Positions 1-8,600 of a stretch of 64,000 bases of DNA are shown one piece after another. How positions within the stretch are numbered: position 1 is the first letter of the stretch; each line of letters opens with the position of its first letter. Source of the DNA: Lentzea jiangxiensis (GTDB lineage: Bacteria > Actinomycetota > Actinomycetes > Mycobacteriales > Pseudonocardiaceae). A model generated the notes under the pieces. The model worked only from the letters and a program-made list of their open reading frames with translations, was not told the origin of the DNA and ran no database searches. The stretch is taken from NCBI RefSeq assembly GCF_900104175.1, contig NZ_FNIX01000001.1:310001-374000 (forward strand), read 5' to 3'. A program made the position numbers and the translations under genes.

Positions 1-1
1 C

Positions 2-430
2 GTGATCGCCCGCCACCTGCTCGCGGACCCGTTCTACGCCGTGCTGCCGCGAGGCCACGCGCTGGCCCGCAAGCGCGTGCTCGACCTCGGCGAACTGGCC
101 GACGAGCCGTGGATCGACGCGGACTGCGGTGCCACCGGCCCATGCGCGAACCTCGTCACGAACGCGTGCGCGGGAGCCGGGTTCGCGCCCAAGGTCGCCG
201 TGGAGAGCGACGACTACGCGACCGCCCAGGGCTTCGTGGCGGCCGGGCTCGGCGTCACGATCATCCCGAGGCTCGGCCTCGGCTACGCGCATCCGGGCGT
301 CGTGCTGCGCAAGGTGCGCAATCCCGAGCCGGTGCGGCACATCCACGTCGTCTACCGCGAGGACGCCGCGTGGAACCCCGCCGTGGTGAGCCTGGCGGAA
401 GCGCTCGAGAAGGCCGCGCGGGCCAGCTGA
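2..430 (+). CDS. LysR-family regulator, C-terminal part
   Basis: The frame is open to the left edge of the window, so the GTG at position 2 is not the real start and the N-terminal helix-turn-helix is not visible. The visible 142 codons form the effector-binding domain of a LysR-type transcription regulator: an early AVLPRGHALA strand/turn, a DEPWI segment, and the characteristic GFVAAGLGVTIIP stretch, followed by the C-terminal strand VRHIHVVYRE. This domain is built like a periplasmic binding protein and senses a small-molecule co-inducer; which one cannot be told here. The gene converges on the kinase gene that ends at 441. Confidence 0.85.
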   Translation: MIARHLLADPFYAVLPRGHALARKRVLDLGELADEPWIDADCGATGPCANLVTNACAGAGFAPKVAVESDDYATAQGFVAAGLGVTIIPRLGLGYAHPGVVLRKVRNPEPVRHIHVVYREDAAWNPAVVSLAEALEKAARAS

Positions 431-440
431 CCCGCGCCTC

Positions 441-2087
441 CTAGGCGCTGCCGAACGGCTTGTCGTAGCTCAGCAGGAAGTTCGGCGAGCGCCACTCCAG
501 CGAGACCTGACGTTGGATGGACGACTTCGAGCCGTCCTTCTTCTCGACTTCCAGCGTCACCACGAAGTAGTAGGGCTGCCGTTCCTCGACGCTGGTGACC
601 TTGCTCTTCTTGATGGCGCCCCAGAAGGTCCGGAAACCGTCCATGCCGCCGGGGTACTGGCCGTGGAAGTTGCCGTTGCCCATCGCCCAGGCCTCGTCCG
701 GCTTCTTCGGGGCGAGCTCGAAGTAGTCCTCGACCAGGGTCTTCTTGTCACCGTCGGTCGGGGTCTCGGTCCACTGGCCGGCCTTGCCCGACGACTTGGG
801 CGGCGTCGACTGCTCCGTCGGGTCGTTGCCCTGCGTCTGCTGGGTCGAGGTGCTCGCGCCCGCGTTGTTGTTCTGGCCGTTGCCGCCGCTGCCGTTCGAG
901 ATCATGCTCGCGAACATGATGCCGATGACCGCCGCCGCCACGATGGCGAGCGCGGTGTAGACGGTCGACTTCTTGCTCTTCGTCGCCGACGACAGCGCCG
1001 CGGGTCGTGCGGGCTTCGGGCGCTGCGAGTACTGGGGTGCGGCGGCCGGGCGGTGGTTCGACGGCTGCTGCTGCGTGGACACGGCCCGCGGCGGCGTGTG
1101 CATGTCCACCCGCGTCGCGTTGAGCGGCGGCGGTGGGGTCGGCTGGGCGTGCTGCGGCGGGAGGGCCCGCGTGGCGGCCTGCTGCTGCGGCTGCTGCACC
1201 GGGGCGCCGCGCCACGACGGCGGGTGGCTCGGTGCGACCACGGCGGGCGTGAAAGCGGGGATGGCCTGGCCGTTCGCGACGGCGGCGAGCGCGTCGCGGG
1301 CCTCGGCCATGGTCGGCCGGTCCTCCGGCTCCGCTCTCAGCAGGCGCATCAGCAACGCGGTCAGCGGGCCGGCGTTGCGCGGCGGGTTGACCTTGCCGGA
1401 AGCGACCTTGTGCAGCAGCGCGATGGTGTTCTCGCTCAGGCCGAACGGCGGCTCGCCCTCGATCGCCGCGTACAGCGTGGAGCCGAGTGAGAACACGTCG
1501 GACGGCGAGCCGGGGTCGTAGCCCTTGGCCACCTCGGGGGCGAGGTAGGCCGGGGTGCCCGCGAGCATGCCCGTCGCGGTGACGGTGACGTCACCGGTCG
1601 CGCGGGAGATGCCGAAGTCGGTGATCTTGACGGTGCCGTCGTCACCGAGGAGCACGTTGCCGGGCTTGATGTCCCGGTGCACGATGCCCGCGTTGTGCGC
1701 GGCGGCGAGCGCGGAGGCCACCTGCATGCCGATCGAGGCCACGTCGCGCGGCGGGAGCGTGCCGCGTTCGGACAGCACCGCCGAGAGGCTCTTGGACGGC
1801 AGGTACTCCATCACGAGCCACGGCTGGCTGTCGTCCTCGGCCACGTCGTACACGGCGACCGCGTGCGGGTGCTGGAGACGCGCGGCGATCCGCCCCTCGC
1901 GCATGGCCCGTCGCTTCGCCTCGTCCGTGTCGGCTTCGGCGAGTCCGGGCTGCAGGAGGAGTTGCTTGACCGCGACGGTGCGGTGCAGGCGTTCGTCGTG
2001 TGCCGTCCAGACGACGCCCATGGCGCCGCTGCCGATCCGCTGGCTCAATCGGTAGCGACCAGCGACCAATCGGCCATCGTCGGTCAC
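441..2087 (-). CDS. membrane Ser/Thr protein kinase (Hanks type)
   Basis: Eukaryotic-like kinase of 548 residues. The catalytic domain covers about residues 11-270: glycine loop IGSGAMGVVW, VAVK lysine at 41, HRDIKPGN with catalytic Asp139 and Asn144, and DFG with Asp157, so it should be active. A Pro/Gln/Ala-rich linker follows, then one membrane segment (VYTALAIVAAAVIGIMFA) and an extracellular region of about 150 residues that resembles a small NTF2-like or lumazine-type fold but has no PASTA repeats. I chose the GTG at 2087 because a GGGGAG ribosome site stands 6 bases before it; a GTG at 2111 would add eight residues. It is a close paralogue of the next kinase upstream (to 3558), so the pair looks like a tandem duplication. 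The signal sensed outside the cell is unknown. Confidence 0.93.
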   Translation of the reverse strand: MTDDGRLVAGRYRLSQRIGSGAMGVVWTAHDERLHRTVAVKQLLLQPGLAEADTDEAKRRAMREGRIAARLQHPHAVAVYDVAEDDSQPWLVMEYLPSKSLSAVLSERGTLPPRDVASIGMQVASALAAAHNAGIVHRDIKPGNVLLGDDGTVKITDFGISRATGDVTVTATGMLAGTPAYLAPEVAKGYDPGSPSDVFSLGSTLYAAIEGEPPFGLSENTIALLHKVASGKVNPPRNAGPLTALLMRLLRAEPEDRPTMAEARDALAAVANGQAIPAFTPAVVAPSHPPSWRGAPVQQPQQQAATRALPPQHAQPTPPPPLNATRVDMHTPPRAVSTQQQPSNHRPAAAPQYSQRPKPARPAALSSATKSKKSTVYTALAIVAAAVIGIMFASMISNGSGGNGQNNNAGASTSTQQTQGNDPTEQSTPPKSSGKAGQWTETPTDGDKKTLVEDYFELAPKKPDEAWAMGNGNFHGQYPGGMDGFRTFWGAIKKSKVTSVEERQPYYFVVTLEVEKKDGSKSSIQRQVSLEWRSPNFLLSYDKPFGSA

Positions 2088-2205
2088 AGTTGCTCCCCGC
2101 TGTGCGGTCACTTGCTCTCTGTTTAACGGCTGGTCACACCTTCGGGTTCAGATCACCCATCGGTGCGGGTACCCACCTTACGAGATTTCTACGGCGCAAC
2201 GACGC

Positions 2206-3558
2206 TCAGCCCGCCGGAGGCGGCGGGACGCTCGAACTCACCGGCGGCCTTGTCGTGGTCGTCGTGGTGGTGGTCGTCGTAGTTGTCGTTGTCGTAGTAG
2301 TCGTCGTCGTAGTGGTGGTTGTAGTAGTAGTCGTTCTCTGAGCAGACGTCGTTTCCTGCGTCGTGGTTGCCTGAGCCGTGGTGGTGGTCACCTCGGGCGG
2401 CGGGCCCTCCGTGGTCGTGGGCACCACCGAGGACGAGCTGACCGGCGGCGCGGACGGCGTCTTGCCCTGCTCCTTGTTGAACACGCCCAGCACGACCATC
2501 AGGCCACCGATCACCAGCAGCAGTGCCAGCACCACCGCGGCGATCATCAGCGGCCTGTTGTCCGGACCCGGCCGGTCGACGGGAACCACCGGAGGGGCCG
2601 TGCGGGGCGGCGAGGTGCGCACCGCCGCGGCCACCGGGCGGACCACCCGGGTCCGGTCGGGCTCCACGACCGTCGTCGGATCGGGACCGTCGACCGGCAC
2701 CGGCAGGCCGCTGAACGACGGCGCCATCCCGTGGGCGACGGCGTTGAGCAGCTCGCGCGCCTGCGACATCGTCGGCCGGTCGTCCGGCTCGAAGTTCAAC
2801 AGGTACAGCAGCGTGTCGGCCAGCGGGTGGTCCACCGTCGGCGGGTTGATCCGCCCGGCCGCGACGGCGTGCAGAACACCGAGGGTGTTCTCGCTCACTC
2901 CGTAGGGCGGTTCGCCCTCCATCGCGGCGAACAGCGTCGAACCGAGCGAGTAGACGTCCGAGGCCGGCGTCGGGTCCTGGCCCCGCGCGATCTCCGGCGC
3001 GAGGTACGCGGGCGTGCCGGCGATCAGGCCGGTCTTGGTGACCGTGATGTCGTCGGACGCGCGCGAGATGCCGAAGTCGGTGATCTTGACGACGCCGTTC
3101 TCGGCGATCAGCACGTTGCCCGGCTTCACGTCGCGGTGGACGATCCCGGCCGCGTGCGCCGCGGCCAGCGCCGCCGCGCACTGGGTGCCGACGCTCGCGA
3201 CCTCGACCGGGTCCATCGGCCCGCCCTCGGCCAGCGCGTCGGCGAGGCTGTAGGACGGCAGGTACTCCATGACCAGGCACGGGACGCCGTCTTCCTCGAC
3301 GACGTCGTACACGGCGATGGCGTTCGGGTGGTGCAGCTTCGCGGCGATGCGGCCCTCGCGCATGGCGCGCTGGATGGCCTCGTCCTGCTCGGTCTCGTCG
3401 AGACCGGGCGCCAGCAGCAGCTGCTTGATCGCCACCTCGCGGCCGAGGCGTTCGTCGTGGGCGCGCCAGACGATGCCCATCGCACCGGAGCCGATGCGGT
3501 CGAGGAAGCGGTAGCGGTCGGCGATCAGGCGGCCGTCCGAGGTGTCGGACGTGGTCAC
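2206..3558 (-). CDS. membrane Ser/Thr protein kinase with poly-Thr tail
   Basis: 450-residue kinase, clearly duplicated with the neighbour ending at 441. The kinase domain shows IGSGAMGIVW, catalytic Lys45, HRDVKPGN (Asp143) and ITDFG (Asp161). A Pro-rich linker leads to one transmembrane segment (MIAAVVLALLLVIGGLMVVL). Instead of a folded sensor domain, the outside part is short and low-complexity: Thr-rich, with an almost uninterrupted run of about 28 threonines near the C-terminus (bases about 2250-2340), ending PPVSSSVPPPPAG. Such a tail may be a wall-spanning or O-mannosylated stalk; that is an inference. The homopolymer coding tract is likely to vary in length between strains. Confidence 0.92.
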   Translation of the reverse strand: MTTSDTSDGRLIADRYRFLDRIGSGAMGIVWRAHDERLGREVAIKQLLLAPGLDETEQDEAIQRAMREGRIAAKLHHPNAIAVYDVVEEDGVPCLVMEYLPSYSLADALAEGGPMDPVEVASVGTQCAAALAAAHAAGIVHRDVKPGNVLIAENGVVKITDFGISRASDDITVTKTGLIAGTPAYLAPEIARGQDPTPASDVYSLGSTLFAAMEGEPPYGVSENTLGVLHAVAAGRINPPTVDHPLADTLLYLLNFEPDDRPTMSQARELLNAVAHGMAPSFSGLPVPVDGPDPTTVVEPDRTRVVRPVAAAVRTSPPRTAPPVVPVDRPGPDNRPLMIAAVVLALLLVIGGLMVVLGVFNKEQGKTPSAPPVSSSSVVPTTTEGPPPEVTTTTAQATTTQETTSAQRTTTTTTTTTTTTTTTTTTTTTTTTTTTTRPPVSSSVPPPPAG

Positions 3559-3705
3559 GAGACCGCCAAGCCGGTGCTCGACAGCGTGAAGGCGGCTGCG
3601 GCAGCAGATCCCACGCTCGTGCTCCTCGTGCGGTAGTCAGCGGGTCGTCGCGAATGCCCGCACAGGGTACCTGCCGAGGGCCAGCGCCGAGCTACCTGTC
3701 GTACG

Positions 3706-4608
3706 TCAGTTCGCCGGGGCGAAGAAGTCGAATCCGCCAACGGTGTCGCCCACGGTGTTGAGGACCGGGTCGAGCAGGCCGAGGTCGATGCTCACGTCGA
3801 CCGGGTTGGACGGGGTGGGCAGCGCGTCGGAGCTGGGCGGCGGCGCGGGCGTGCTGCTGCTCGGCGGGGTGGTGGAGGACGAGCTGGGCGGCGGCGCGGG
3901 CGTCTCGCTCGACGGCGGCGTGCTCGGCTGGCTGGTCTCCGTGGACGTCGAGGGCGTCGTCGTGGCGGGCGGCGTCTGCGAGGTGGGCTGCTGCGTCGGC
4001 TGCGTCGGCTGCTGGGCCTGCGTCGGTGCCTGCTGCTGCGCCGGGCGCTGCGGCTGGGCCTGGACGTACGGCGCGACGCGCGTCGTCGGTGCGGCCGAGG
4101 TCGGGGCGGCCTGCTCGGTCTCGGTGGTGTCGGCCTGCTGGGTCTTGTTCGACGGCAGCTTCACGACACCTCCGGTGCCGGAGCTCGCGCCGCGCGCCTG
4201 GGCGCGCTCGTCGAACCGCACCTCGGCGAGCGGGCGCTCGTCGGGGGAGGACAGCCACGAGGACGCGGCGAACGCGACGGAACCGCAGAGGACCACGCCA
4301 CCGCTGGCCGCGGCGGCCAGCTTGCCGACGGTGAACCCGCCGCGCTGCGTGTCGTCGGCACGGCCCTCACGACGCAGCAGCTCGGTGATGTGCAGCTCCT
4401 TCAGGGGCTGCTTCTTCGGCTTGCCGCCGGACGCCTTGACGGGCTTGAACTTGACCGTCGGCTCGAAGGCCTCGGGGGTGATGTCGTCGGTGATCACCGG
4501 GATCTCCACGGTTTCCGCCTCGCGGCGGGCGATCAGCTCGGCGACGGACAGCTGGCCGGTCGACTCCGCCGACCCGTTCAGCCGCCGACGATGGTCCTCA
4601 ATCGACAC
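3706..4608 (-). CDS. single-pass membrane protein with SVAEL motif, Pro/Ser/Thr-rich outer part
   Basis: 300-residue protein of unknown function. The cytoplasmic N-terminus has SVAELIARRE at residues 21-30 and a second, similar element HITELLRREG at 73-82. A membrane segment (about 93-117, KLAAAASGGVVLCGSVAFAA) is followed by about 180 residues rich in Pro, Gln, Thr and Ser, typical of a cell-wall-spanning stalk, and a short conserved-looking end (PVDVSIDLGLLDPVLNTVGD). It sits between a kinase gene and another SVAELI protein in the same direction, so the Thr-rich parts may be kinase substrates or envelope stalks; this is inference. No enzymatic motif is visible. Confidence 0.8.
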   Translation of the reverse strand: MSIEDHRRRLNGSAESTGQLSVAELIARREAETVEIPVITDDITPEAFEPTVKFKPVKASGGKPKKQPLKELHITELLRREGRADDTQRGGFTVGKLAAAASGGVVLCGSVAFAASSWLSSPDERPLAEVRFDERAQARGASSGTGGVVKLPSNKTQQADTTETEQAAPTSAAPTTRVAPYVQAQPQRPAQQQAPTQAQQPTQPTQQPTSQTPPATTTPSTSTETSQPSTPPSSETPAPPPSSSSTTPPSSSTPAPPPSSDALPTPSNPVDVSIDLGLLDPVLNTVGDTVGGFDFFAPAN

Positions 4609-4774
4609 CGCTCGTTCACCCTTCCAAGTTCGCGTTTGCGCACTGGCGGAAACATGGATACCGAATCGTGACCCAAGATGTAACCCCTATGGGGGAATTT
4701 TCACGGTTGGAACCCAGTTTCCGCGACAAGCGGTCACCGTTCGACTGCGAACGGCGTTCCCACTTGGGTGCGGC

Positions 4775-5596
4775 CTAACTCCGTTGCGCCGAAAGGACCT
4801 CGGTGCCGATGATCCGGGGCTGCGTCGTGTCGGTGAGCCAGAAGAGCTGTTCGATGCGCAACCAGCCGCCGTCGAGCTCCTGCATCGACACGACCGCGAG
4901 CACCGACCCGTCCGGCCGCACCGACGTCTGGTCGACGTTCACCAGCTTGATCATGCTCCAGGAGTCGACGAACTCCTCCGGGTCCGCGCCGACCAGGTCC
5001 GGGGACAGCAGCTTGGCCGCCGCGCTCGGCTTCGTCGTGAGCAGCTCGTAGAACCGCTTCACCACGTCGACCTGCGGCTGGGGGCCGACCGCGACCTCCG
5101 GCGTGGCCGGTTCGGACGTCTCCAGCAGCAGTGCGGACGGCTCCGGCATCGGCGCCGCGGCGGCCGCGTCGGGCTGCCTCGGCGCACGCTCGTCCGGCAG
5201 CTGCGCGGACAGGACGTCGGGGCGCAGCGCGCTCGAGCCGGACAGCGCGACCGGACGTTCGGAGACCGGGATGCCGTTGTTCGCCGGGCCCCTGCTCGCG
5301 AGGACCGCGGCGCCGGTGATGGACGAGACCAGGACGACCGCGCCGGTGAGCAGGCCCACGGCCCTGGCGGTGTGGCTGGACCTGGTGCGGCGGCGGCGAC
5401 CGGGCACGGGCGGGATCACGGCTGTGGCCGCCGTCGTGTTCTCGGTCGGACCGAGCAGTGATGCGACGAGAGCATCGGTGGCGGCCTCCTCGTTGGCGAG
5501 GATGCGCATCGGGCCAGGCTGCTGCTTTATCAGCTCAGCCACGCTGATCGAGCCGGCGCGGGTGTGTCTCCGCCCGGTCGTCGCGGGACGCTGCAC
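4775..5596 (-). CDS. single-pass membrane protein with SVAEL motif
   Basis: 273-residue protein. The N-terminus carries SISVAELIKQQPG (SVAELI at 18-23), the same short element as in the gene downstream. A basic stretch (GRRRRTRSS) precedes one membrane segment (about 83-104, AVGLLTGAVVLVSSITGAAVL). The outer domain (about 160-273) ends in a compact region with alternating strands (SVLAVVSMQELDGGWLRIEQLFWL) that looks like an NTF2/SnoaL-type fold, a common extracellular domain in actinobacterial membrane proteins next to kinases. No catalytic residues are evident. Function unknown. Confidence 0.8.
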   Translation of the reverse strand: MQRPATTGRRHTRAGSISVAELIKQQPGPMRILANEEAATDALVASLLGPTENTTAATAVIPPVPGRRRRTRSSHTARAVGLLTGAVVLVSSITGAAVLASRGPANNGIPVSERPVALSGSSALRPDVLSAQLPDERAPRQPDAAAAAPMPEPSALLLETSEPATPEVAVGPQPQVDVVKRFYELLTTKPSAAAKLLSPDLVGADPEEFVDSWSMIKLVNVDQTSVRPDGSVLAVVSMQELDGGWLRIEQLFWLTDTTQPRIIGTEVLSAQRS

Positions 5597-5767
5597 TGCT
5601 CAGGTCCTCCGTACTTTCCGTGGTCGCCCGAATACGTATCGTGGCTTCGCGTGAACATGCCAGCGTCCGGCTGAACTTCATCCGTTCGTGGCGGTCAGCG
5701 GCGCTCGGGATTCGCTCGAGGCGCTACTCACTACATTCGGTCGCACCGGGCATGACCTTGAGCGACT

Positions 5768-6613
5768 TCAGTCGCCGGTCTTCAACCGTTCACCGTTGAT
5801 CAGCGGCAGGTCGCCGGGGGTGAAGGTGAGCTCGCGCTTCTCGGTGCTGACCGTGCCGTCCTTCTTGGTCATCCGCAGCAGGCTGACGGTGAGGCCCTTG
5901 CTCGGGTCGACCAGGATCTCCTTCACCTCGATCAGCGAGATGTCGGCGAGCCTGCCCTCCAGCAACACGTCCCCGTTCGACCGCACGGGGTCCGTCGTCA
6001 GGGCGAGCGCCGTGTCGGCGTTCGTCGCCATCGCGCTGTAGAAGCTCTCGGTCTGCTCGGCGATCTTGCCGCCGTCGACGACGGGGGCCTGGGTGACCGG
6101 CACGGTCGTGATCACGGGCGGGAGCGTCCCGGACGGCGGGGCGACCGGGGCGGACGCGCGGCCGCTGGTGCCCGGTGCGCTGGACCCGCGCCCCGTCCCC
6201 GGCGCTGGCGCGACCCTGCCGGTGTCCGCGGGCGACGGCCTGGTGCCGGTGGCCGAGGGGGTCGTGGTCTCGCCCGTGGACAGTTGCGAGATCAGCGGCA
6301 CGTCCGACGGGTAGCCGGGCAGGCCCACCGTCTCGACCTCGCCGCCACCGCCGACGAGCTTGGCCGCCGCGACGCTCAGCCCGACGAGGACCAGCACCGA
6401 GGAGACGACGGCGAACCAGGCCGCGCGCTTCCACGTCCGCGGCGGCGTGACCGAGGCCGGCACCAGGCCGATGTTGAACTTCCCCAGCCCGTCGGTGTCC
6501 AGCAGCAGGTCGGTCCGGTGGCGGCGCGGCAGCGGGATGCGGTCGCCTCCGGCGACGGGTCGCGGTGGTGCGAGCCCGTCGACGAGGCGATGTTTGCCCG
6601 GCAGTTCGTCCAT
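5768..6613 (-). CDS. single-pass membrane protein, putative NTF2-like outer domain
   Basis: 281 residues. A cytoplasmic basic N-terminus of about 60 residues precedes a membrane segment (AAWFAVVSSVLVLVGLSVAAAKLV). A Pro/Thr/Gly-rich linker joins it to a C-terminal domain of about 90 residues (from IAEQTESFYSAMATN) whose helix-plus-strand pattern matches the outer domains of the neighbours. Third of three consecutive genes with the same membrane layout downstream of two kinases on the same strand. Function unknown; there is no motif for an enzyme. Confidence 0.78.
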   Translation of the reverse strand: MDELPGKHRLVDGLAPPRPVAGGDRIPLPRRHRTDLLLDTDGLGKFNIGLVPASVTPPRTWKRAAWFAVVSSVLVLVGLSVAAAKLVGGGGEVETVGLPGYPSDVPLISQLSTGETTTPSATGTRPSPADTGRVAPAPGTGRGSSAPGTSGRASAPVAPPSGTLPPVITTVPVTQAPVVDGGKIAEQTESFYSAMATNADTALALTTDPVRSNGDVLLEGRLADISLIEVKEILVDPSKGLTVSLLRMTKKDGTVSTEKRELTFTPGDLPLINGERLKTGD

Positions 6614-6716
6614 CCCGACACCCCTCTGCGACGCGACCAGGGTAGGGCCGTCCGGAGGTGCCGAACCAACCGAAAGGAGGTGTTCAGGACGAGTGGCACT
6701 CTTTTGTGTGAAGCCG

Positions 6717-7043
6717 CTAGCGGGGCGGGAGCTGCGCTTGGCCGCTGTTCAGCTGCTTGTGCGTCTTCTGCACGCCGTTGAGCGCGATCAGGCCGCTGCC
6801 GCCCGCGACGGCCGCGCCGATCACGTCCGCGGCGAGCGGGTCGCCGTTGGTGATCAGCAGGCCGATCGCCGCGCCCGCGGTCGTGGCGATCGCGGTCTTC
6901 CAGCGGCTGCGGACGAACTGCGAGACAGGTGCTCCGGCGAGGCCCTTCTTCGTGGCGGCCGAGCCGAGCAAGCCCAGGTAAGCGTCGTGCGCCAAGGCGG
7001 CGAGCAGGCCGGCGATGGCGATCAGTGCGGCGATGAGGCCCAT
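6717..7043 (-). CDS. small membrane protein
   Basis: 108-residue protein starting at the ATG ending at 7043 ([17 protein letters not shown]). The N-terminus is a membrane helix; two further hydrophobic stretches ([17 protein letters not shown] and [18 protein letters not shown]) are Gly/Ala-rich and could be a helical hairpin. Longer upstream extensions of the frame are Cys/Ser-rich and look non-coding. It is divergent from the deacetylase gene at 7108. Function unknown. Confidence 0.65.
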   Translation of the reverse strand: MGLIAALIAIAGLLAALAHDAYLGLLGSAATKKGLAGAPVSQFVRSRWKTAIATTAGAAIGLLITNGDPLAADVIGAAVAGGSGLIALNGVQKTHKQLNSGQAQLPPR

Positions 7044-7107
7044 GACTCCAGTGTGCCCCCGGATTTTTTCGGTGGACCATCCGTGATCGCCCTGATATCC
7101 GAATCGC

Positions 7108-8166
7108 GTGGACATGTTCTGGCACGACGACTGCCTCGAGCACGACGCCGGCGAGGGCCTGTGGGAGCTGCCGGGCTCCTGGCCGTGGCTCGACGTGGCC
7201 GAGCCGCACCCGGAGAACGCGGCGCGGCTGCGGACGTTCCGACACGCGCTGACGCACGGTCCTGTGGCGCCGCACCTGAAGTGGCACGAGGGCAGGCATG
7301 CGTCCGTGGACGAGCTTCTGCGCGTGCACACGGCGGGCTACTTGGACTCGTTGCGGGTGTCCGAGCGCGTGGCACTGGACGTGAACACGGTCGTGGGGCC
7401 GGAGACGTGGCGCGCGGCGTCAGCGGCGGCGGGCACGGCGTTGGCCGCACTGGAATCCGGCGCACCGCTGGCGTACGCGCTCGTGCGGCCGCCGGGACAC
7501 CACGCGCAGCCGGACACGGCGGACGGCTACTGCTTCGTGAACAACGCGGCGCTGGTCGCGGAAACCGCGCGACGCCAGGGGATGCGGGTCGCCGTGCTGG
7601 ACTGGGACGTCCACCACGGCAACGGCACGCAGGAGGTCTTCTACGACCGCGCCGACGTGCTGACCGTCTCCGTGCACATGCGGCACGGTTCGTGGGGCAC
7701 GAACCATCCGCAGACGGGCGCGCCGTCGGAGGTGGGCGCCGACGGCAGGAACGTGAACATCGAGCTGTCACTCGGTGCGGGCGACACAGCCTACCTGCGC
7801 GCGCTCGACGAGATCGCTTTCCCTCTGCTGCGCGACTTCGAGCCGGACCTGCTGGTGTGCGCGTCCGGGTTCGACGGGTCGGCGTTCGACCCCAACGGCC
7901 GCCACAACCTCACGGCGGCCGGGTACCGCGAGATCGGCCGCAGGGTGGCGTCGTCCGGCCCGCGCGCGGTGCTCACCCAAGAGGGCGGCTACCTGCGCGG
8001 GTACTCGGCGCTGTGCCTGCACGCCCTGGTGGAGGGCCTGCTGCGCCTGCCGGAGCCGTTGCTCGAGGACCCGCTCGCCTACGTGCCCGACGACACCCGG
8101 CTCGTGGACGCGGACCTCGCGCACGTCAGGAAGGCGCTGGAGCCTTTTTGGCCCGGCGTCCTGTGA
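7108..8166 (+). CDS. class II histone-deacetylase-like Zn hydrolase
   Basis: 352-residue member of the arginase/deacetylase superfamily. Hallmarks are present: RPPGHHA with the paired His131/His132, GYCFVNNAA, and [10 protein letters not shown] with zinc ligands Asp167 and His169; a third ligand Asp is expected in [11 protein letters not shown], and LTQEGGY supplies the region of the catalytic Tyr. Bacterial class II members deacetylate acetylpolyamines, acetyl-lysine or acetoin-related substrates; the exact substrate cannot be told. The start is the GTG at 7108. The stop codon lies inside a strong hairpin (8151-8174) shared with the convergent chorismate mutase gene. Confidence 0.9.
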   Translation: MDMFWHDDCLEHDAGEGLWELPGSWPWLDVAEPHPENAARLRTFRHALTHGPVAPHLKWHEGRHASVDELLRVHTAGYLDSLRVSERVALDVNTVVGPETWRAASAAAGTALAALESGAPLAYALVRPPGHHAQPDTADGYCFVNNAALVAETARRQGMRVAVLDWDVHHGNGTQEVFYDRADVLTVSVHMRHGSWGTNHPQTGAPSEVGADGRNVNIELSLGAGDTAYLRALDEIAFPLLRDFEPDLLVCASGFDGSAFDPNGRHNLTAAGYREIGRRVASSGPRAVLTQEGGYLRGYSALCLHALVEGLLRLPEPLLEDPLAYVPDDTRLVDADLAHVRKALEPFWPGVL

Positions 8167-8174
8167 CGCCGGGC
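8151..8174. terminator. hairpin between convergent genes
   Basis: GCCCGGCGTC (8151-8160), loop CTGT, GACGCCGGGC (8165-8174): a perfect 10-bp stem overlapping the stop codon of the deacetylase-like gene. On the minus strand it is followed by CAAAAAGG, so it can end either transcript. Confidence 0.7.
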
Positions 8175-8184
8175 CGGGCTCTGC

Positions 8185-8445
8185 CTACCTGCCGAGCGGG
8201 CCGCGGCCCATCTTGAGCAGGGTCAGCGCGAGGTCCTTGCCCTCGGGGCCGAGCGGCTTGTAGCGGTTGAGCACGTCGATCTCGCGGTTGTGCACGATCT
8301 TCGTGCCGCCGGCGGCCATCCGCGCGGCGCCGATGATCTTGGAGATCTCGACGCGCCGCTGCACGAGGCGCAGTATCTCCGCGTCCAGGTGGTCGATCTC
8401 CTCGCGCAGTTCGTTGATGTCCGGCTCGGTGGTGGTGTCCGTCAT
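8185..8445 (-). CDS. chorismate mutase, AroQ-delta type
   Basis: 86-residue all-helical chorismate mutase, converting chorismate to prephenate for Phe and Tyr. The sequence has the N-terminal helix LREEIDHLDAEILRLVQRR, then VEISKIIGAARMAAGG and the C-terminal LGPEGKDLALTLLKMGRGPLGR. It closely follows the pattern of the mycobacterial intracellular enzyme (Rv0948c type), which is active only in complex with DAHP synthase; the conserved C-terminal GRGxLG tail is the part that docks there in that family. The ATG ends at 8445. The gene is preceded on the same strand by a leader ORF (8538-8600) and a hairpin (8488-8519), discussed separately. Confidence 0.93.
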   Translation of the reverse strand: MTDTTTEPDINELREEIDHLDAEILRLVQRRVEISKIIGAARMAAGGTKIVHNREIDVLNRYKPLGPEGKDLALTLLKMGRGPLGR

Positions 8446-8487
8446 CGGTCGACCTCTCGACTCTGCGAGCCCTGGCCCGGAAGCAGC

Positions 8488-8519
8488 GAAGCCCCGGTGT
8501 CCGAGGACTCCGGGGCTTC
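8488..8519 (-). terminator. attenuator-like hairpin upstream of chorismate mutase
   Basis: Read on the minus strand: GAAGCCCCGG (8519-8510), 12-nt loop, CCGGGGCTTC (8497-8488), a perfect 10-bp stem with no U-tract, as is common in actinobacteria. It stands 18 bases after the stop of the leader ORF and 42 bases before the mutase ATG. The minus-strand segment ACCACGAAGCC (from 8524) overlaps the 5' arm and can instead pair with GGCTCCCGTGGT inside the end of the leader ORF (8556-8545): CGTGGT with ACCACG, plus GGCT with AGCC. That is an alternative, antiterminator-like fold. Confidence 0.65.
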
Positions 8520-8537
8520 GTGGTGGCTTTGTCGGCG

Positions 8538-8600
8538 CTAGACGACCACGGGAGCCGGAGTCCGGATCCCGTAGAAAAACTCGAAGAACGTCACGCGCAC
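8538..8600 (-). CDS. Phe/Tyr-rich leader peptide
   Basis: Proposed 20-residue leader MRVTFFEFFYGIRTPAPVVV with a GTG start at 8600 and TAG at 8538-8540. Four Phe and one Tyr codon lie within six positions (FFEFFY), as in pheA/pheL-type leaders. It lies between a promoter-like sequence and a terminator hairpin just upstream of chorismate mutase. No clear ribosome site precedes the GTG, but a GACACT -10 element ends 6 bases before it, so a leaderless mRNA starting at the GTG is likely. The same frame is open upstream to an ATG at 8735 (65 codons); I prefer the short version because of the promoter position. Confidence 0.6.
   Translation of the reverse strand: MRVTFFEFFYGIRTPAPVVV

Noticed and set aside
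6675-6684. Excellent ribosome-site-like AAAGGAGGTG on the plus strand
   Set aside because: The frames behind it only mirror the minus-strand gene ending at 6717 and show no protein-like composition.
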